A stretch of 64,000 bases of DNA from Terriglobia bacterium (GTDB taxonomy: Bacteria; Acidobacteriota; Terriglobia; Bryobacterales; Bryobacteraceae). Shown piece after piece: positions 16,391-34,068 of the stretch. Made by a program: the position numbers and the translations under genes. The stretch lies in assembly GCA_020073305.1 (NCBI GenBank), contig JAIQFK010000029.1, forward strand, positions 99,585 through 163,584, written 5' to 3'. Positions within the stretch are counted from its first letter, which is position 1; every line of letters begins with the position of its first letter. Below the pieces are notes generated by a model that searched no databases, was not told where the DNA came from, and saw only the letters and a list, made by a program, of their open reading frames with translations.

Positions 16391-19006
16391 ATGTCCCTTG
16401 CGCCCTCCACACGCTTAGGCCCCTACGAGATTCTTTCGGCGGTTGGCGCCGGAGGCATGGGCGAGGTGTATCGCGCGCGGGACACACGGCTGGACCGCAC
16501 GGTCGCCGTCAAGGTCCTTCCCGAACATCTGTCGAGCAATCCGCAACTGCGCGAGCGCTTCGATCGCGAAGCTAAGGCCATTTCGAGCCTGAGCCATCCG
16601 CACATCTGCGCGCTCCACGATGTCGGCCACCAGGATGGCGTCGATTTTCTGGTCATGGAGTTCCTCGAGGGCGAGACGCTGGCGCACCGGATCAAGAAAG
16701 GGCCACTGCCGCCGGATCAGGTGTTGCAGTACGCCATCCAGATTACCGACGCGCTCGATACCGCGCACCGGCACGGCGTCGTACACCGGGATCTGAAACC
16801 CGGCAACATCATGCTGGTGAAGACCGGAGCCAAGCTGCTGGATTTCGGGCTGGCGAAAGTGCGGGCCGCCGAAGCGGCCGCGGGCATGACGGGGCTGGCG
16901 ACGCAAACCACGCCGCTGACTGGCGAGGGGACGATCCTCGGCACCCTGCAATACATGGCGCCGGAGCAGTTGGAGGGCACAGAGGCCGATGCGCGAACGG
17001 ACATCTTCGCGCTGGGCGCGGTGATCTACGAGATGGCGACGGGACGGAAGGCATTCGCGGGCAAGAGCCACGCGAGCCTGATCTCGGCCATCATGACGGT
17101 GGAACCGGCTCCTATTTCAACGCTGCAATCCATGGCTCCGCCGGCGTTGGATCATGTGGTGCGCACCTGTCTTGCGAAAGATCCAGACGCGCGCTGGCAG
17201 ACGGCGCACGACGTTCTGGTCGAGTTGAAGTGGATCACGGAAGCGGGATCGCAGGCGAGCTTGTCCGGACCGCTGGTCGCCCACCGGAAGAGCCGCGAAC
17301 TAATTTCATGGGTGCTTGTTGCAGCGCTCGCGCTCGTCTTGTCCGTTGTTCTTTTCCGTCAGCGGCCAGCCTTAGCTCCCGCCGTGCGATTCCAGATTCC
17401 GTTACCGGACAAGGTGAGCTTCGAGTGGCTTGACTTCCCGGTAATCTCGCCCAACGGTCAGCGTCTGATTTTACCCGGAATCGATTCGGAAGGCCGGCGG
17501 CATTTGTGGCTTCGTCCGCTGGATTCCTTCGCAGATCAATTGCTGCCGGGAACCGAGGGTGCGGACCTCCCCTTCTGGTCGCCAGACAGCCGCTCCATCG
17601 CATTTTTCAGCAATGAAAAGCTAGAGCGGATTGACTTGGCCGGTGGGCCGCCTCAAACACTATGTGATGCGGCTTCTCCCACCCCAGGAGGCGCCTGGAA
17701 CCAGGATGGCGTGATCTTGTTCGCTGGCAGGTCTGGGACCCTTCGCGTTTCCGCAGCGGGAGGTCAACCAAAACCTGTGCTGCAACTCGACAAGTCACGC
17801 CAGGAGACAGCTCAATTACTGCCGCAGTTCCTGCCTGATGGACGGCATTTCCTCTATCTTTCGCAGAGTTCTAGCGCGGGGAAAGGCGGCATCTATCTGG
17901 GCTCGCTGGATTCCAGAGAGACTCGTATGTTGCTACCCGTGGAGTCGAATGCTACTTACGTTCCGCCCGGGCTTCTCGTGTACGGCCGGCAGGAAGCACT
18001 TTTGGCTCAGGAGTTCGATGCCGGTAAGCTGGGGGTTTCCGGCGACGCGGTTCAGATAGTGGATCACGTAGGGCGCATTCCGTACCTCGGGGCATCGGCG
18101 TTCTCTGTTTCCCAAAACGGTGTCCTGGTCTATGGCAGCCCTGCGTCGCGCCGCGTTCAGCTTGCCTGGCACAATCGCGAAGGTAAACGAGGGGCTTCGG
18201 TGGGTGAACCCGGAATGTACGGGCTTGCTGGGCTGTCGCCGGATGAAAAGAGGCTTGCCGTGACGCGTACCGATCCTAAAACCGGCAAGTCCGACGTCTG
18301 GATCCTGGAGATTTCGAGCGGCATTCTGTCGCGCTTGACTCTTCATTCGGCCGAAGGCATGTCGTGGTCTCCGGATGGGAGACAACTATTGCTTGGTTCG
18401 AACCGCCAAGGCACTGTCGACCTGTATCGAAAAGAAGTAGGAGGCGGCGAGGAACAGTTGATCTTCCACTCCGATGAGGATAAATACGCGGCGGCGTGGC
18501 TGAAAGACGGCTCCATCTTGTTTGAGAATACGGCGGGCAAGGTATTCTATCGGCTACACCTTTCCGGCGAACGGAAGCCGGAGGTGTTGCTGCAAACGGA
18601 GTTTGACAAAGATGACCCTCGCGTTTCTCCCGACGAGCGATGGATTGCATACTGCTCCACCGAATCGGGCCAATGGGAAGTCTACGTCGCAGCCTTCCCG
18701 ACGTTCACGGAAAAACGCCAGGTTTCCAACGCCGGAGGCTGCCAGACCGTGTGGCGGGGGGATGGCAAGGAACTCTTCTACCTCGACCTGCAGGGAAAGA
18801 TCACGTCGGTCGAAGTGAAGGGCGACGTTGCCCTGCAGACGGGCGCACCCAAAGCCTTGTTTCAAGTTCCATTCCGAACAGAGGTGAACGAGTCCCAATT
18901 CGATGTGAGTGGTGACGGAAAAAGGTTTCTGTTGAGCCTGCCGGTTGGAGAGGAGAGTAAGCCCATCTCTGTAGTGCTTAACTGGACGGCGGGTCTGAAG
19001 CGATGA
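16391..19006 (+). CDS. membrane serine/threonine kinase with C-terminal TolB/WD40-like propeller
   Basis: An 871-residue Hanks-type kinase. Residues 12-282 are the catalytic domain: GAGGMGEVY glycine loop, ATP-binding Lys41, HRDLKPGN (Asp134), DFGLAK (151-156) and MAPEQ. One transmembrane helix spans about residues 304-322. The remainder is a six-bladed-type beta-propeller built of repeats such as SPDSRSIAFFS, LPDGRHFLYLS and SPDEKRLAVTR, outside the membrane if the kinase is cytoplasmic, probably a sensor or protein-binding surface. This architecture is common in Acidobacteriota. Its stop overlaps the start of a tandem paralogue (ATGA). Ligand and targets are unknown. Confidence 0.92.
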   Translation: MSLAPSTRLGPYEILSAVGAGGMGEVYRARDTRLDRTVAVKVLPEHLSSNPQLRERFDREAKAISSLSHPHICALHDVGHQDGVDFLVMEFLEGETLAHRIKKGPLPPDQVLQYAIQITDALDTAHRHGVVHRDLKPGNIMLVKTGAKLLDFGLAKVRAAEAAAGMTGLATQTTPLTGEGTILGTLQYMAPEQLEGTEADARTDIFALGAVIYEMATGRKAFAGKSHASLISAIMTVEPAPISTLQSMAPPALDHVVRTCLAKDPDARWQTAHDVLVELKWITEAGSQASLSGPLVAHRKSRELISWVLVAALALVLSVVLFRQRPALAPAVRFQIPLPDKVSFEWLDFPVISPNGQRLILPGIDSEGRRHLWLRPLDSFADQLLPGTEGADLPFWSPDSRSIAFFSNEKLERIDLAGGPPQTLCDAASPTPGGAWNQDGVILFAGRSGTLRVSAAGGQPKPVLQLDKSRQETAQLLPQFLPDGRHFLYLSQSSSAGKGGIYLGSLDSRETRMLLPVESNATYVPPGLLVYGRQEALLAQEFDAGKLGVSGDAVQIVDHVGRIPYLGASAFSVSQNGVLVYGSPASRRVQLAWHNREGKRGASVGEPGMYGLAGLSPDEKRLAVTRTDPKTGKSDVWILEISSGILSRLTLHSAEGMSWSPDGRQLLLGSNRQGTVDLYRKEVGGGEEQLIFHSDEDKYAAAWLKDGSILFENTAGKVFYRLHLSGERKPEVLLQTEFDKDDPRVSPDERWIAYCSTESGQWEVYVAAFPTFTEKRQVSNAGGCQTVWRGDGKELFYLDLQGKITSVEVKGDVALQTGAPKALFQVPFRTEVNESQFDVSGDGKRFLLSLPVGEESKPISVVLNWTAGLKR

Positions 19007-21640
19007 GTCTCGCGCCCGGTGCTCGGCTCGGCCCGTACGAGGTTCAATCCGCCATCGGCGCTGGTGGAATGGGTGAGGTCTACCGCGCACGCGACACGCG
19101 GCTGGACCGAGTGGTCGCAATCAAAGTTCTTCCCGAACATCTATCGAGCAATCCGCAACTGCGGGAGCGCTTCGATCGCGAAGCCAAGGCCATTTCGAGC
19201 CTGAGCCATCCGCATATCTGCCCGCTGTACGATGTCGGCCACCAGGACGGCGTGGATTTCCTGGTCATGGAATTTCTGGAAGGCGAGACGCTGGCGCACC
19301 GGCTGAAGAAAGGACCGCTGCCGCCGGATCAGGTGTTGCAGTATGCCATCCAGATCACTGACGCGCTCGATACCGCGCACCGGCACGGCGTCGTGCATCG
19401 CGATCTGAAACCCGGCAACATCATGCTCACGAAAACCGGCGCCAAGCTGCTGGATTTCGGACTGGCGAAGATGCGGTCTGCGGAAGCTGCCCCGGGAATG
19501 ACGGGAGTGCTCACGCAAACCACGCCGTTGACGGGCGAAGGGACGATTCTCGGCACGCTGCAATACATGGCGCCGGAACAGTTAGAAGGCACAGAGGCCG
19601 ACGCGCGCACTGATATCTTCGCTCTGGGCGCGGTGATCTACGAGATGGCCACGGGGCGGAAGGCGTTCGCGGGCAAGAGCCAGGCGAGCCTGATCTCGGC
19701 CATCATGACGGTGGAACCTCCGGCGATCTCTACATCGCAGCCGCTAGCGCCTACCGCTCTCGATCATGTGGTGCGCACCTGTCTCGCCAAAGACCCCGAT
19801 GCACGCTGGCAGACGGTGCACGATGTACTCGTAGAGCTTAAGTGGATTACTGAGGCGGGATCGCAAGCTGGCCTCGCCGGGTCTGTCGGCAGACCGCAGA
19901 GGCGCCGCGAGTTGCTGCTTTTGCTGTTCGCGTCTGTAGTCTCCCTTGCCTTGCTGGTCCTTGCGCTCGTGCATTTTCGCGAGAAGCCCGCCGAAGTTCA
20001 CGCTATCAGGTTTACGGTTCCCATGGCTGACAAAGTGATCCTGGGCCTGTCGATTACCCGGTGGTTTCGCCAGATGGCCGCCGGATGGTCATCGGGGGCA
20101 CGACGCCGGAAGGGAAGGACCTCCTTTGGATCCATTCCCTGGATGCTATCGGAGTCGAACCGCTCGCGGGAACCGATGCGCCTGAGGCGCCGTTTTGGTC
20201 GCCCGACAACCGGTTTGTCGCCTTCTCTACCGGCGTCGTCGGCGCGAGAACCAGTCTCAAAAAGATTGACATTTCGGGCGGTCCGGCACAAACCATTTGC
20301 GACTTGCCCAACGGCGCTGTTACGGGCACATGGAACCAGGACGGAGTCATTCTGTTCGGTAACAACATAAGCCCCCTGGTCCGTGTCTCAGCGGATGGCG
20401 GCACGCCGCGGCCGGTAACGGAGCTGAACAAGTCTCGTCGCGAAACGGGGCACCAGTGGCCGCATTTTTTGCCGGATGGCCGGCATTTCCTCTACCTGGC
20501 AATGAGCGCGGACGCACGGGAGAGTAGCATTTTTTCCGGATCCCTCGATTCCAACCAGACGCAGTTGGTCGTCCGTGGCGCATCCAACGTAAGCTACGTG
20601 CCACCCGGATATCTGGTCTATTCCAGCCAGGGAACCATTCTGGCGCAAAAGTTCGACGCGAAATCCTTTCGGGTGACCGGGGGTCCATTCCCCATCGCCG
20701 AACATGCAAGTACATTCGGGTTCTTCCCTGGAGCGGAGTTTTCCGTGTCGCCGAACGGTGTTCTGGCCTACCTCGCCGGGGGTTCCGGAAGAGTTCAGCT
20801 TGCCTGGCACGACCGCGACGGGAGACGCTTGGGTTCGGTTGGAGAACCTGGATTATATCCACAAATTTCTTTGTCGCCAGATGAAAAGCGGCTTGCTGTA
20901 CAGCGGACCGAGGCAGATGAGACGAACCTCTGGATTCTGGAGTTGGGCAGCGCATCTTCTCGCGACTGACCTTCAATCCGGCGGGCGACCTTAATCCGCA
21001 GTGGTCGCCAGACAGCCGCGAACTGTTGTTCAGCTCCAGCCGCAACGATCACCTCGATCTGTACCGTAAGTCGTTAGGAGGGGGCGAGGAGGAACTGGTT
21101 TACGAGTCGCGGGACGACAAGGGTCCGTTTCACTGGTCGAAGGACGGGTGGATTCTTTTCGTCGGAGCCGGAAACAACTTTTATCGAGTACCGCTCGCTG
21201 GCGAGCGCAAGCCATTGCTGGCACTGAAGTCGGGGCTCGGCGTAGATATGGCAGCTGTTTCTCAGGATGGACGCTGGGTGGCCTACGAATCCGCCGAGTC
21301 GGGGCGCTATGAGGTTTATGTAGCGGCGTATCCCGCGTTTACCGGGAAGCGGCAGGTTTCCATTGCCGGCGGTTGCCAGCCGCTCTGGAGGCGGGACGGT
21401 AGGGAACTCTTCTATCTAACATTAGATGGCAAACTGGAGGCAGTCGATGTGCGGGGAGGAGCGACACTGGACACCAGCACACCGCACACGCTCTTTCGAG
21501 CTCCCGTGACGGTGATTCCCAGCCAGGCCGAGTATTGCGTTACCGGGGACGGCAAGAGATTTATCTTCCGCGAACCAGTGGGAGAAAGCGCCGCGCCAAT
21601 CACCGTGGTGCTGAACTGGGCTGCCGGATTGAAGCGATAG
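19003..21640 (+). pseudogene. tandem paralogue of the kinase-propeller gene with two frameshifts
   Basis: The kinase domain is intact and very close to the upstream copy (same HRDLKPGN, DFGLAK, MAPEQ), as is the transmembrane segment. The propeller is split over three frames. By comparison with the paralogue, one base is missing around 20041-20051, where DKV should continue toward YPVVSPDGRRM, and another around 20949-20955, where LELGS should continue into IFSRLTFNPAG. The first shift leads to a stop at 20370; the second ends the middle frame with TGA at 20967. The last part runs to 21640. This could be a decayed gene, a contingency-type truncation leaving a kinase without its sensor, or two sequencing errors. 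Both lesions are single-base deletions. Confidence 0.85.
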
Positions 21641-21670
21641 CCCGCCGCAACCCGATATTTCTCACTGGTT

Positions 21671-21699
21671 TTGCGCACAACGGAATCTTGTGGTACTCT
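21671..21699 (+). promoter_or_regulatory. candidate sigma-70 promoter for rplA operon
   Basis: TTGCGC (21671-21676) and TACTCT (21694-21699) are separated by 17 bases, an ideal spacing for a housekeeping promoter. The box pair precedes rplA by about 74 bases, leaving a structured leader. Assignment is by position and spacing only. Confidence 0.5.
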
Positions 21700-21730
21700 A
21701 AACAAAGTCCCAATTTAATGCTCAATGGGA

Positions 21731-21752
21731 GGTTCGCGTCTCTAAGCGGACC
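21731..21752 (+). promoter_or_regulatory. leader hairpin upstream of rplA
   Basis: GGTTCGC and GCGGACC can form a seven-pair RNA stem (one G-U) with an eight-base loop, 20 bases before the rplA start. In other bacteria L1 represses its own mRNA by binding a mimic of its 23S site near the start; this hairpin is a candidate for such control, but the match to the L1 site was not testable by eye. Confidence 0.35.
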
Positions 21753-21772
21753 GTTCGCACCAATGAGGAAAT

Positions 21773-22489
21773 ATGGCCCGTAAACCAGGCAAACAATATC
21801 AATCTGCCGCGAAGCAAGTCGAGCCGCGCCCCTACGTCTTGGAGCAGGCCGTGCCACTGCTGCAGAAGATCAAGTACGCCAAATTCGACGAAACGGTCGA
21901 GCTGCACATGCGGCTGGGCGTCGACCCCAAGCACGCCGACCAGATGGTGCGCGGCACTATCGTCATGCCCAACGGTCTGGGCAAGTCTAAAAAGGTTCTG
22001 GTCATCGCGGGCGGCGACAAGCAGAAAGAGGCCGAAGAGGCCGGCGCGGATTTCGTGGGCGGCGAGGATATGGTCAACAAGATCCAGTCGGAAAACTGGA
22101 CCGATTTCGACGCGGTAGTCGCCACGCCCGACATGATGCGGTCCGTCGGCAAACTCGGTAAGATTCTCGGCCCGCGCGGCCTGATGCCCAACCCCAAGAC
22201 GGGAACGGTAACGGTCGACGTTGCCAAGGCCGTCAGAGAGGTCAAGGCCGGCAAAGTGGAATTCCGCGTCGACAAGACCGGCATCATCCATGCGCCCGTG
22301 GGCAAGATCAGTTTCGCCACCGAGAAGTTGGTGGAGAATGCGGCCAGCTTGATCCAGGCCATTTTGAAAGCCAAGCCGGCGGCCTCCAAAGGCAAGTACG
22401 TCAAGAGCGCCACCCTGTGTTCCACCATGGGCCCGGGAATTTCGATCGACATCACCGAGATGACGACCAAAGCGGCGTTGGCAGGGTAG
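21773..22489 (+). CDS. rplA: 50S ribosomal protein L1
   Basis: A 238-residue L1 protein forming the L1 stalk that helps release deacylated tRNA from the E site, and often an autoregulator of its operon. The signature [14 protein letters not shown] is present at about residue 140, together with the C-terminal TMGPGISID. The ATG follows GAGGAAAT. It starts the rplA-rplJ-rplL-rpoB-rpoC series. In most bacteria rplK directly precedes rplA; here the preceding genes are kinases, so rplK (and nusG, secE) is not adjacent. Confidence 0.97.
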   Translation: MARKPGKQYQSAAKQVEPRPYVLEQAVPLLQKIKYAKFDETVELHMRLGVDPKHADQMVRGTIVMPNGLGKSKKVLVIAGGDKQKEAEEAGADFVGGEDMVNKIQSENWTDFDAVVATPDMMRSVGKLGKILGPRGLMPNPKTGTVTVDVAKAVREVKAGKVEFRVDKTGIIHAPVGKISFATEKLVENAASLIQAILKAKPAASKGKYVKSATLCSTMGPGISIDITEMTTKAALAG

Positions 22490-22502
22490 CGCGAGGGACA
22501 GC

Positions 22503-23030
22503 ATGAAAAACAAGGACGACAAAAAGAAAGACGTCGAAGCGCTGCGCAAAGAACTCGAGGCCTCGAAGAACCTGTTCGTGACCGGGTACGAGAAGCTCCG
22601 CGTCGAGCAGGATTTCGAGCTGCGCAAGGCCGTTCGCGCGTCGGGCGGCAAATATCGCGTGGTGAAAAACAACCTGGCGGCCAAGGCATCGGAAGGTACG
22701 CCGTCCGAGCCGGTTCTGAAGGATTTGAAGGGCATGACCTCGCTGGCCTACACGGCGGGCGATCCGGTGGCGCTGGCAAAAGCTCTCACCGCGTACGCCA
22801 AAGCGAACCCCACTTTTACGTTCAAGGCGGGCATCGTGGAAGGCCGGGTCATCGAGGTCAAGGCCATCAGCGACCTGGCGTCGATGCCGTCAAAAGAACA
22901 GATTTTTGCCAAGATGCTGTTCCTGATCAATGCTCCGGCGCAGCGGCTGGCCACGACCATCAACGCCGTGGGTCGCAACCTGGCGGTGGTGATCGACCAG
23001 GGTACCAAGGAAAATAAGTTCAAATCGTAG
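22503..23030 (+). CDS. rplJ: 50S ribosomal protein L10
   Basis: A 175-residue L10 protein that anchors L7/L12 dimers to the ribosome. The N-terminal part ([19 protein letters not shown], then [19 protein letters not shown]) is the 23S-binding domain and the C-terminal helix, with [20 protein letters not shown], is the L7/L12-binding helix. It begins 13 bases after rplA with GAGGGACAGC upstream and is followed by rplL after 36 bases. L10 commonly represses this operon; a specific leader site between rplA and rplJ is not apparent because the gap is so short. Confidence 0.96.
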   Translation: MKNKDDKKKDVEALRKELEASKNLFVTGYEKLRVEQDFELRKAVRASGGKYRVVKNNLAAKASEGTPSEPVLKDLKGMTSLAYTAGDPVALAKALTAYAKANPTFTFKAGIVEGRVIEVKAISDLASMPSKEQIFAKMLFLINAPAQRLATTINAVGRNLAVVIDQGTKENKFKS

Positions 23031-23066
23031 TACCGAGTTCAAACCGAGTTTGAGGAGTCTTTTGAA

Positions 23067-23453
23067 ATGGCTGATATCAATACAATTGCAGAACAGATTC
23101 AGGGCCTGACGCTGCTCGAAGCGTCCCAGCTCGTCAAGGTCCTGGAAGAGAAGCTGGGCGTTTCGGCAGCAGCCGCGACGGTGGTGGCCGGCGGTGGCGG
23201 TGGTGGCGCAGCGGCAGCGGCGGCTCCAGCCGCCGAGGAAAAGACCGAGTTTTCGGTCGTCCTGCAGGCGGCCGGTTCGAATAAGATCAATGTAATCAAG
23301 GTCGTGCGCGAGGTTACCAGCCTGGGCCTGAAGGAAGCCAAGGATCTGGTGGATGGCGCACCCAAACCGGTTAAAGAAGGCGTCACCAAGGAAGAAGCCG
23401 AGGCGATTAAAAAGAAGTTCGTCGACGCCGGCGCAACCGTGGAAGTGAAATAA
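23067..23453 (+). CDS. rplL: 50S ribosomal protein L7/L12
   Basis: A 128-residue stalk protein that recruits translation GTPases. The N-terminal dimerisation domain ([20 protein letters not shown]), a glycine/alanine-rich hinge at about residues 38-58, and the C-terminal factor-binding domain ([42 protein letters not shown]) are all clear. GAGGAG lies just upstream of the ATG. A run of six glycines in the hinge is longer than in many homologues. The stop is followed four bases later by a dispersed repeat. Confidence 0.97.
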   Translation: MADINTIAEQIQGLTLLEASQLVKVLEEKLGVSAAAATVVAGGGGGGAAAAAAPAAEEKTEFSVVLQAAGSNKINVIKVVREVTSLGLKEAKDLVDGAPKPVKEGVTKEEAEAIKKKFVDAGATVEVK

Positions 23454-23456
23454 GAT

Positions 23457-23488
23457 CAGGTTTCAGGCGCCAGGTGTCGGGTGTCCGG
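23457..23488. repeat. CAGGTGTC-type intergenic repeat, copy A
   Basis: The segment reads as degenerate repeats of CAGGTGTC (CAGGTTTC, CAGGCGC, CAGGTGTC, GGGTGTC), starting four bases after the rplL stop. Similar segments occur at 34903-34928 and, inverted, at 44551-44577, suggesting a dispersed short repeat. Confidence 0.6.
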
Positions 23489-23905
23489 ATGGCACGGAGC
23501 ACTTGGTGTTCCATTTGACTGGAAGTATAAGGTTCTGATAAGCTTTTGGCTTGGGCTTAGTTTTTTAGCCGGATTCAAACCCGGATTGGTGAATGTGAAT
23601 CTGGAGATCTGGCATTTTGATTGCAGTGCGATCGAAACTGCACACAGGGTATCTCTGTCTCTACTCGGTTTCCCAAGCAAATGCGATTCGTCCGTCCAGA
23701 ATCGTTCCTTTTCTTCCGTTCCAAACTACGGCCGCGTGGATGCCAGTCCGCGCTGCCCAATTTTTTCGGGTAGAGTTTCTTCCCTTCGCGTGCTTCACGA
23801 GATCGGGCGGACTGCGGGAGCTCAGCTCCTGGCGGCCCGCTAAGGCATTTGGATCTTAACTCGAGTGTCGAAGCGTTGAGCTCTTTCGGCCCTCAGGAGC
23901 AATGA
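23489..23905 (+). promoter_or_regulatory. rplL-rpoB spacer with candidate promoter and hairpin
   Basis: About 420 bases without a gene. TTGACT (23515-23520) and GATAAG (23537-23542), 16 bases apart, form a possible secondary promoter for rpoBC. A GC-rich inverted repeat, GCGGG at 23814-23818 pairing with CCCGC at 23836-23840 and an inner GGAG/CTCC stem, lies 65 bases before rpoB and could serve as an attenuator or RNase site, as known for this spacer in Escherichia coli. CAGGAGC precedes the rpoB ATG. I see no tRNA or small protein here. Confidence 0.4.
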
Positions 23906-28216
<4,311 letters not shown>

Positions 28217-28221
28217 TTTAC

Positions 28222-28295
28222 AACGCCGAGACGCCGAGACGCCGAGAGATCTTTTGAGTTCTCTGCGGCCTCGGTGTTCTTTGCGTCTCGGCGTT
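28222..28295. repeat. inverted/tandem intergenic repeat between rpoB and rpoC
   Basis: ACGCCGAG occurs three times in a row at 28223-28246. AACGCCGAGACGC (28222-28234) is the exact reverse complement of 28283-28295, giving a 13-pair stem around a 48-base loop that contains CTCTGCGGCCTCGGTG, another related unit. This looks like a dispersed intergenic element inserted in the rpoBC operon rather than a terminator, because no T-run follows the stem and transcription must continue. Confidence 0.75.
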
Positions 28296-28337
28296 AAGAG
28301 TTTTTTGGGGTTTTCTTAGAGAATTCTGGAGGTTATT

Positions 28338-32567
<4,230 letters not shown>

Positions 32568-32593
32568 ATCATTTCAACCCTGGGGAGGGAAAG

Positions 32594-32635
32594 GCGCCGG
32601 GAGACTCGCAAGAGCTTCCCGGCGCTTTCTTTTTT
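32594..32635 (+). terminator. rho-independent terminator of the rpoBC operon
   Basis: GCGCCGGGA (32594-32602) pairs perfectly with TCCCGGCGC (32617-32625), a nine-pair GC-rich stem with a 14-base loop, followed by TTTCTTTTTT. It lies 27 bases after the rpoC stop and before the convergent SDR gene. Confidence 0.9.
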
Positions 32636-32659
32636 GCGCGCGCAAGAAGAGGAGCAGGA

Positions 32660-33430
32660 TCACCGCGCGACGCCCAGGTGCACGCCGCTATCGACCGTGA
32701 TCAGCTCTCCGGTTACTTTGCCGGCGCCTTCGAGCAGCCAGACCACGGCATCGGCGACGTCCTCCGGCTTCACCGTAGCTTTGAGCGGAGTGATGGCCTC
32801 GTAGTTGCGCTTCTTGGCTTCGTATTCGGGTCCCAGCCCGTTGGTGAGCCATCGCGTCTCGACGAACCCGGGACACACGGCGTTGACCCGGATCGCGGGG
32901 CCGAGCGCGCGGGCCAGCGAGAGCGTCATGGTGTTCAAGGCGCCTTTCGAAGCCGCATAGGCCACCGACGATCCCATGCCGGTGATTCCGGCGATGGAGG
33001 AAACGTTGACGATCGCACCAGCGCCTTGCCGTTGCATGGCCGGAGCCACCGCGCGAACCATTTGGAAAGGCCCGATGACGTTGACGCCGAAGATGCGCTG
33101 AAAATCGGCCGCATCGAGCGCATCGAAGTTGTCGTGCGCCGCGAACTTCGTCGTGCCGGCGTTGTTGACCAGCCCGTCGATACGTCCCCACTTGTCGAGA
33201 ACCGCCTTAGCGAGCCTGCGGCAATCGGCATCGGAGGAGACGTCGGCTTGAACGACAATCGTCTGGCCGCCTCTGGACTCACAAGCCGCGGCCACCTCGT
33301 GCGCTTCCTTCTCGCTCCTGGTGTAGTTCACCGCGATCCGCGCGCCTTTTGATGCGAGGCGTTCCGCGCAGGCCGCCCCAATACCCGCGGCCGATCCGGT
33401 CACAATGCAGACGGCGTCTTTGAGTTTCAT
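32660..33430 (-). CDS. short-chain dehydrogenase/reductase
   Basis: A 256-residue classical SDR. The cofactor motif VTGSAAGIGAACAERL starts near residue 9, NNAG is at about residue 91, the catalytic serine is in VNVSSIAGI, and YAASK supplies Tyr and Lys of the active site. VCPGFVETRW follows. It resembles 3-oxoacyl-ACP reductase-like (FabG) proteins but the substrate cannot be inferred. ATG 33430 (MKLKDAVCIVTG) is chosen because the upstream extension lacks similarity. It converges with the rpoC terminator and lies 13 bases after the Uma2 gene. Confidence 0.9.
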   Translation of the reverse strand: MKLKDAVCIVTGSAAGIGAACAERLASKGARIAVNYTRSEKEAHEVAAACESRGGQTIVVQADVSSDADCRRLAKAVLDKWGRIDGLVNNAGTTKFAAHDNFDALDAADFQRIFGVNVIGPFQMVRAVAPAMQRQGAGAIVNVSSIAGITGMGSSVAYAASKGALNTMTLSLARALGPAIRVNAVCPGFVETRWLTNGLGPEYEAKKRNYEAITPLKATVKPEDVADAVVWLLEGAGKVTGELITVDSGVHLGVAR

Positions 33431-33443
33431 CGCCGCAGAAGTC

Positions 33444-34013
33444 CTAATTCTTTGTCCAAATCTCCCGGATGTCGATTTCGACACCGGGGAAGGCGCGCGG
33501 ACGGAGCAGGCCTTCGGAGACGATATCGGGCGCAGCATATTCGCCGCTATCGTCAACCCGGTAGACTTCGACCGCCCGCTTGAACGGATTCACAATCCAA
33601 TATTCGCTGATGCCGGCACGCGCGTAATCATCCAGTTTTTCCGAGCGTTCGACGTTGCCGCGTGGAGTAGACAGAACTTCGATGACGAGTTCAGGTGGCT
33701 GCCCGGTCTCGAAGTAGCGCTGCGGTTCTCGGCGCGAGACGATCACGTCCGGCACCCGGCTTTGAATCTCGCCATAAGATTTGGGCGGGCGGGGAATAAA
33801 GACGCTAAGTGCGGAAACAACGCATGCGCCGAAAGGCTCAAGCTTCACGGAAAATAACCGGTTGAGCCGGTCACAGATTTTCTGGTGCTCCATTTCGGGT
33901 GGTGGCACGAGAATCGCCCTCCCATCGACCACCTCCCAGCGCCCCTCGTCAGGAAGCCGCTCGAAGTCCGTCCTTGTGAGCACGAGAACGTCCCGCATCG
34001 TGGCGATCATCAC
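33444..34013 (-). CDS. Uma2 family (DUF820) putative nuclease
   Basis: A 189-residue protein of the Uma2/DUF820 family, predicted to have a restriction-endonuclease-like PD-(D/E)XK fold. The ordered motifs are VPDVIVS (Asp), PPELVIEVLS (Glu) and SEKLDDYARAGISEYWIVNP, the last being the most conserved block of the family. Uma2 genes are abundant in Cyanobacteria, Chloroflexota and Acidobacteriota; their biological function is not established. The start has no good ribosome-binding site, but a weak TAGCAT box lies six bases upstream on the same strand. Confidence 0.88.
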   Translation of the reverse strand: MMIATMRDVLVLTRTDFERLPDEGRWEVVDGRAILVPPPEMEHQKICDRLNRLFSVKLEPFGACVVSALSVFIPRPPKSYGEIQSRVPDVIVSRREPQRYFETGQPPELVIEVLSTPRGNVERSEKLDDYARAGISEYWIVNPFKRAVEVYRVDDSGEYAAPDIVSEGLLRPRAFPGVEIDIREIWTKN

Positions 34014-34068
34014 TCCATGCTAGCGCTCGGCGGCGGCCAATTCCACGGCACGCTAAAATGAAGGTCTG

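Noticed and set aside
20967..20969. TGA in the kinase paralogue as a second selenocysteine codon
   Set aside because: The following sequence continues in a different frame and the paralogue shows a missing base; it is a frameshift stop, not a recoded codon.
23569..23584. tRNA-like T-arm (CCGGATTCAAACCCGG) in the rplL-rpoB spacer
   Set aside because: No anticodon arm, acceptor stem or CCA-proximal pairing could be assembled around it.
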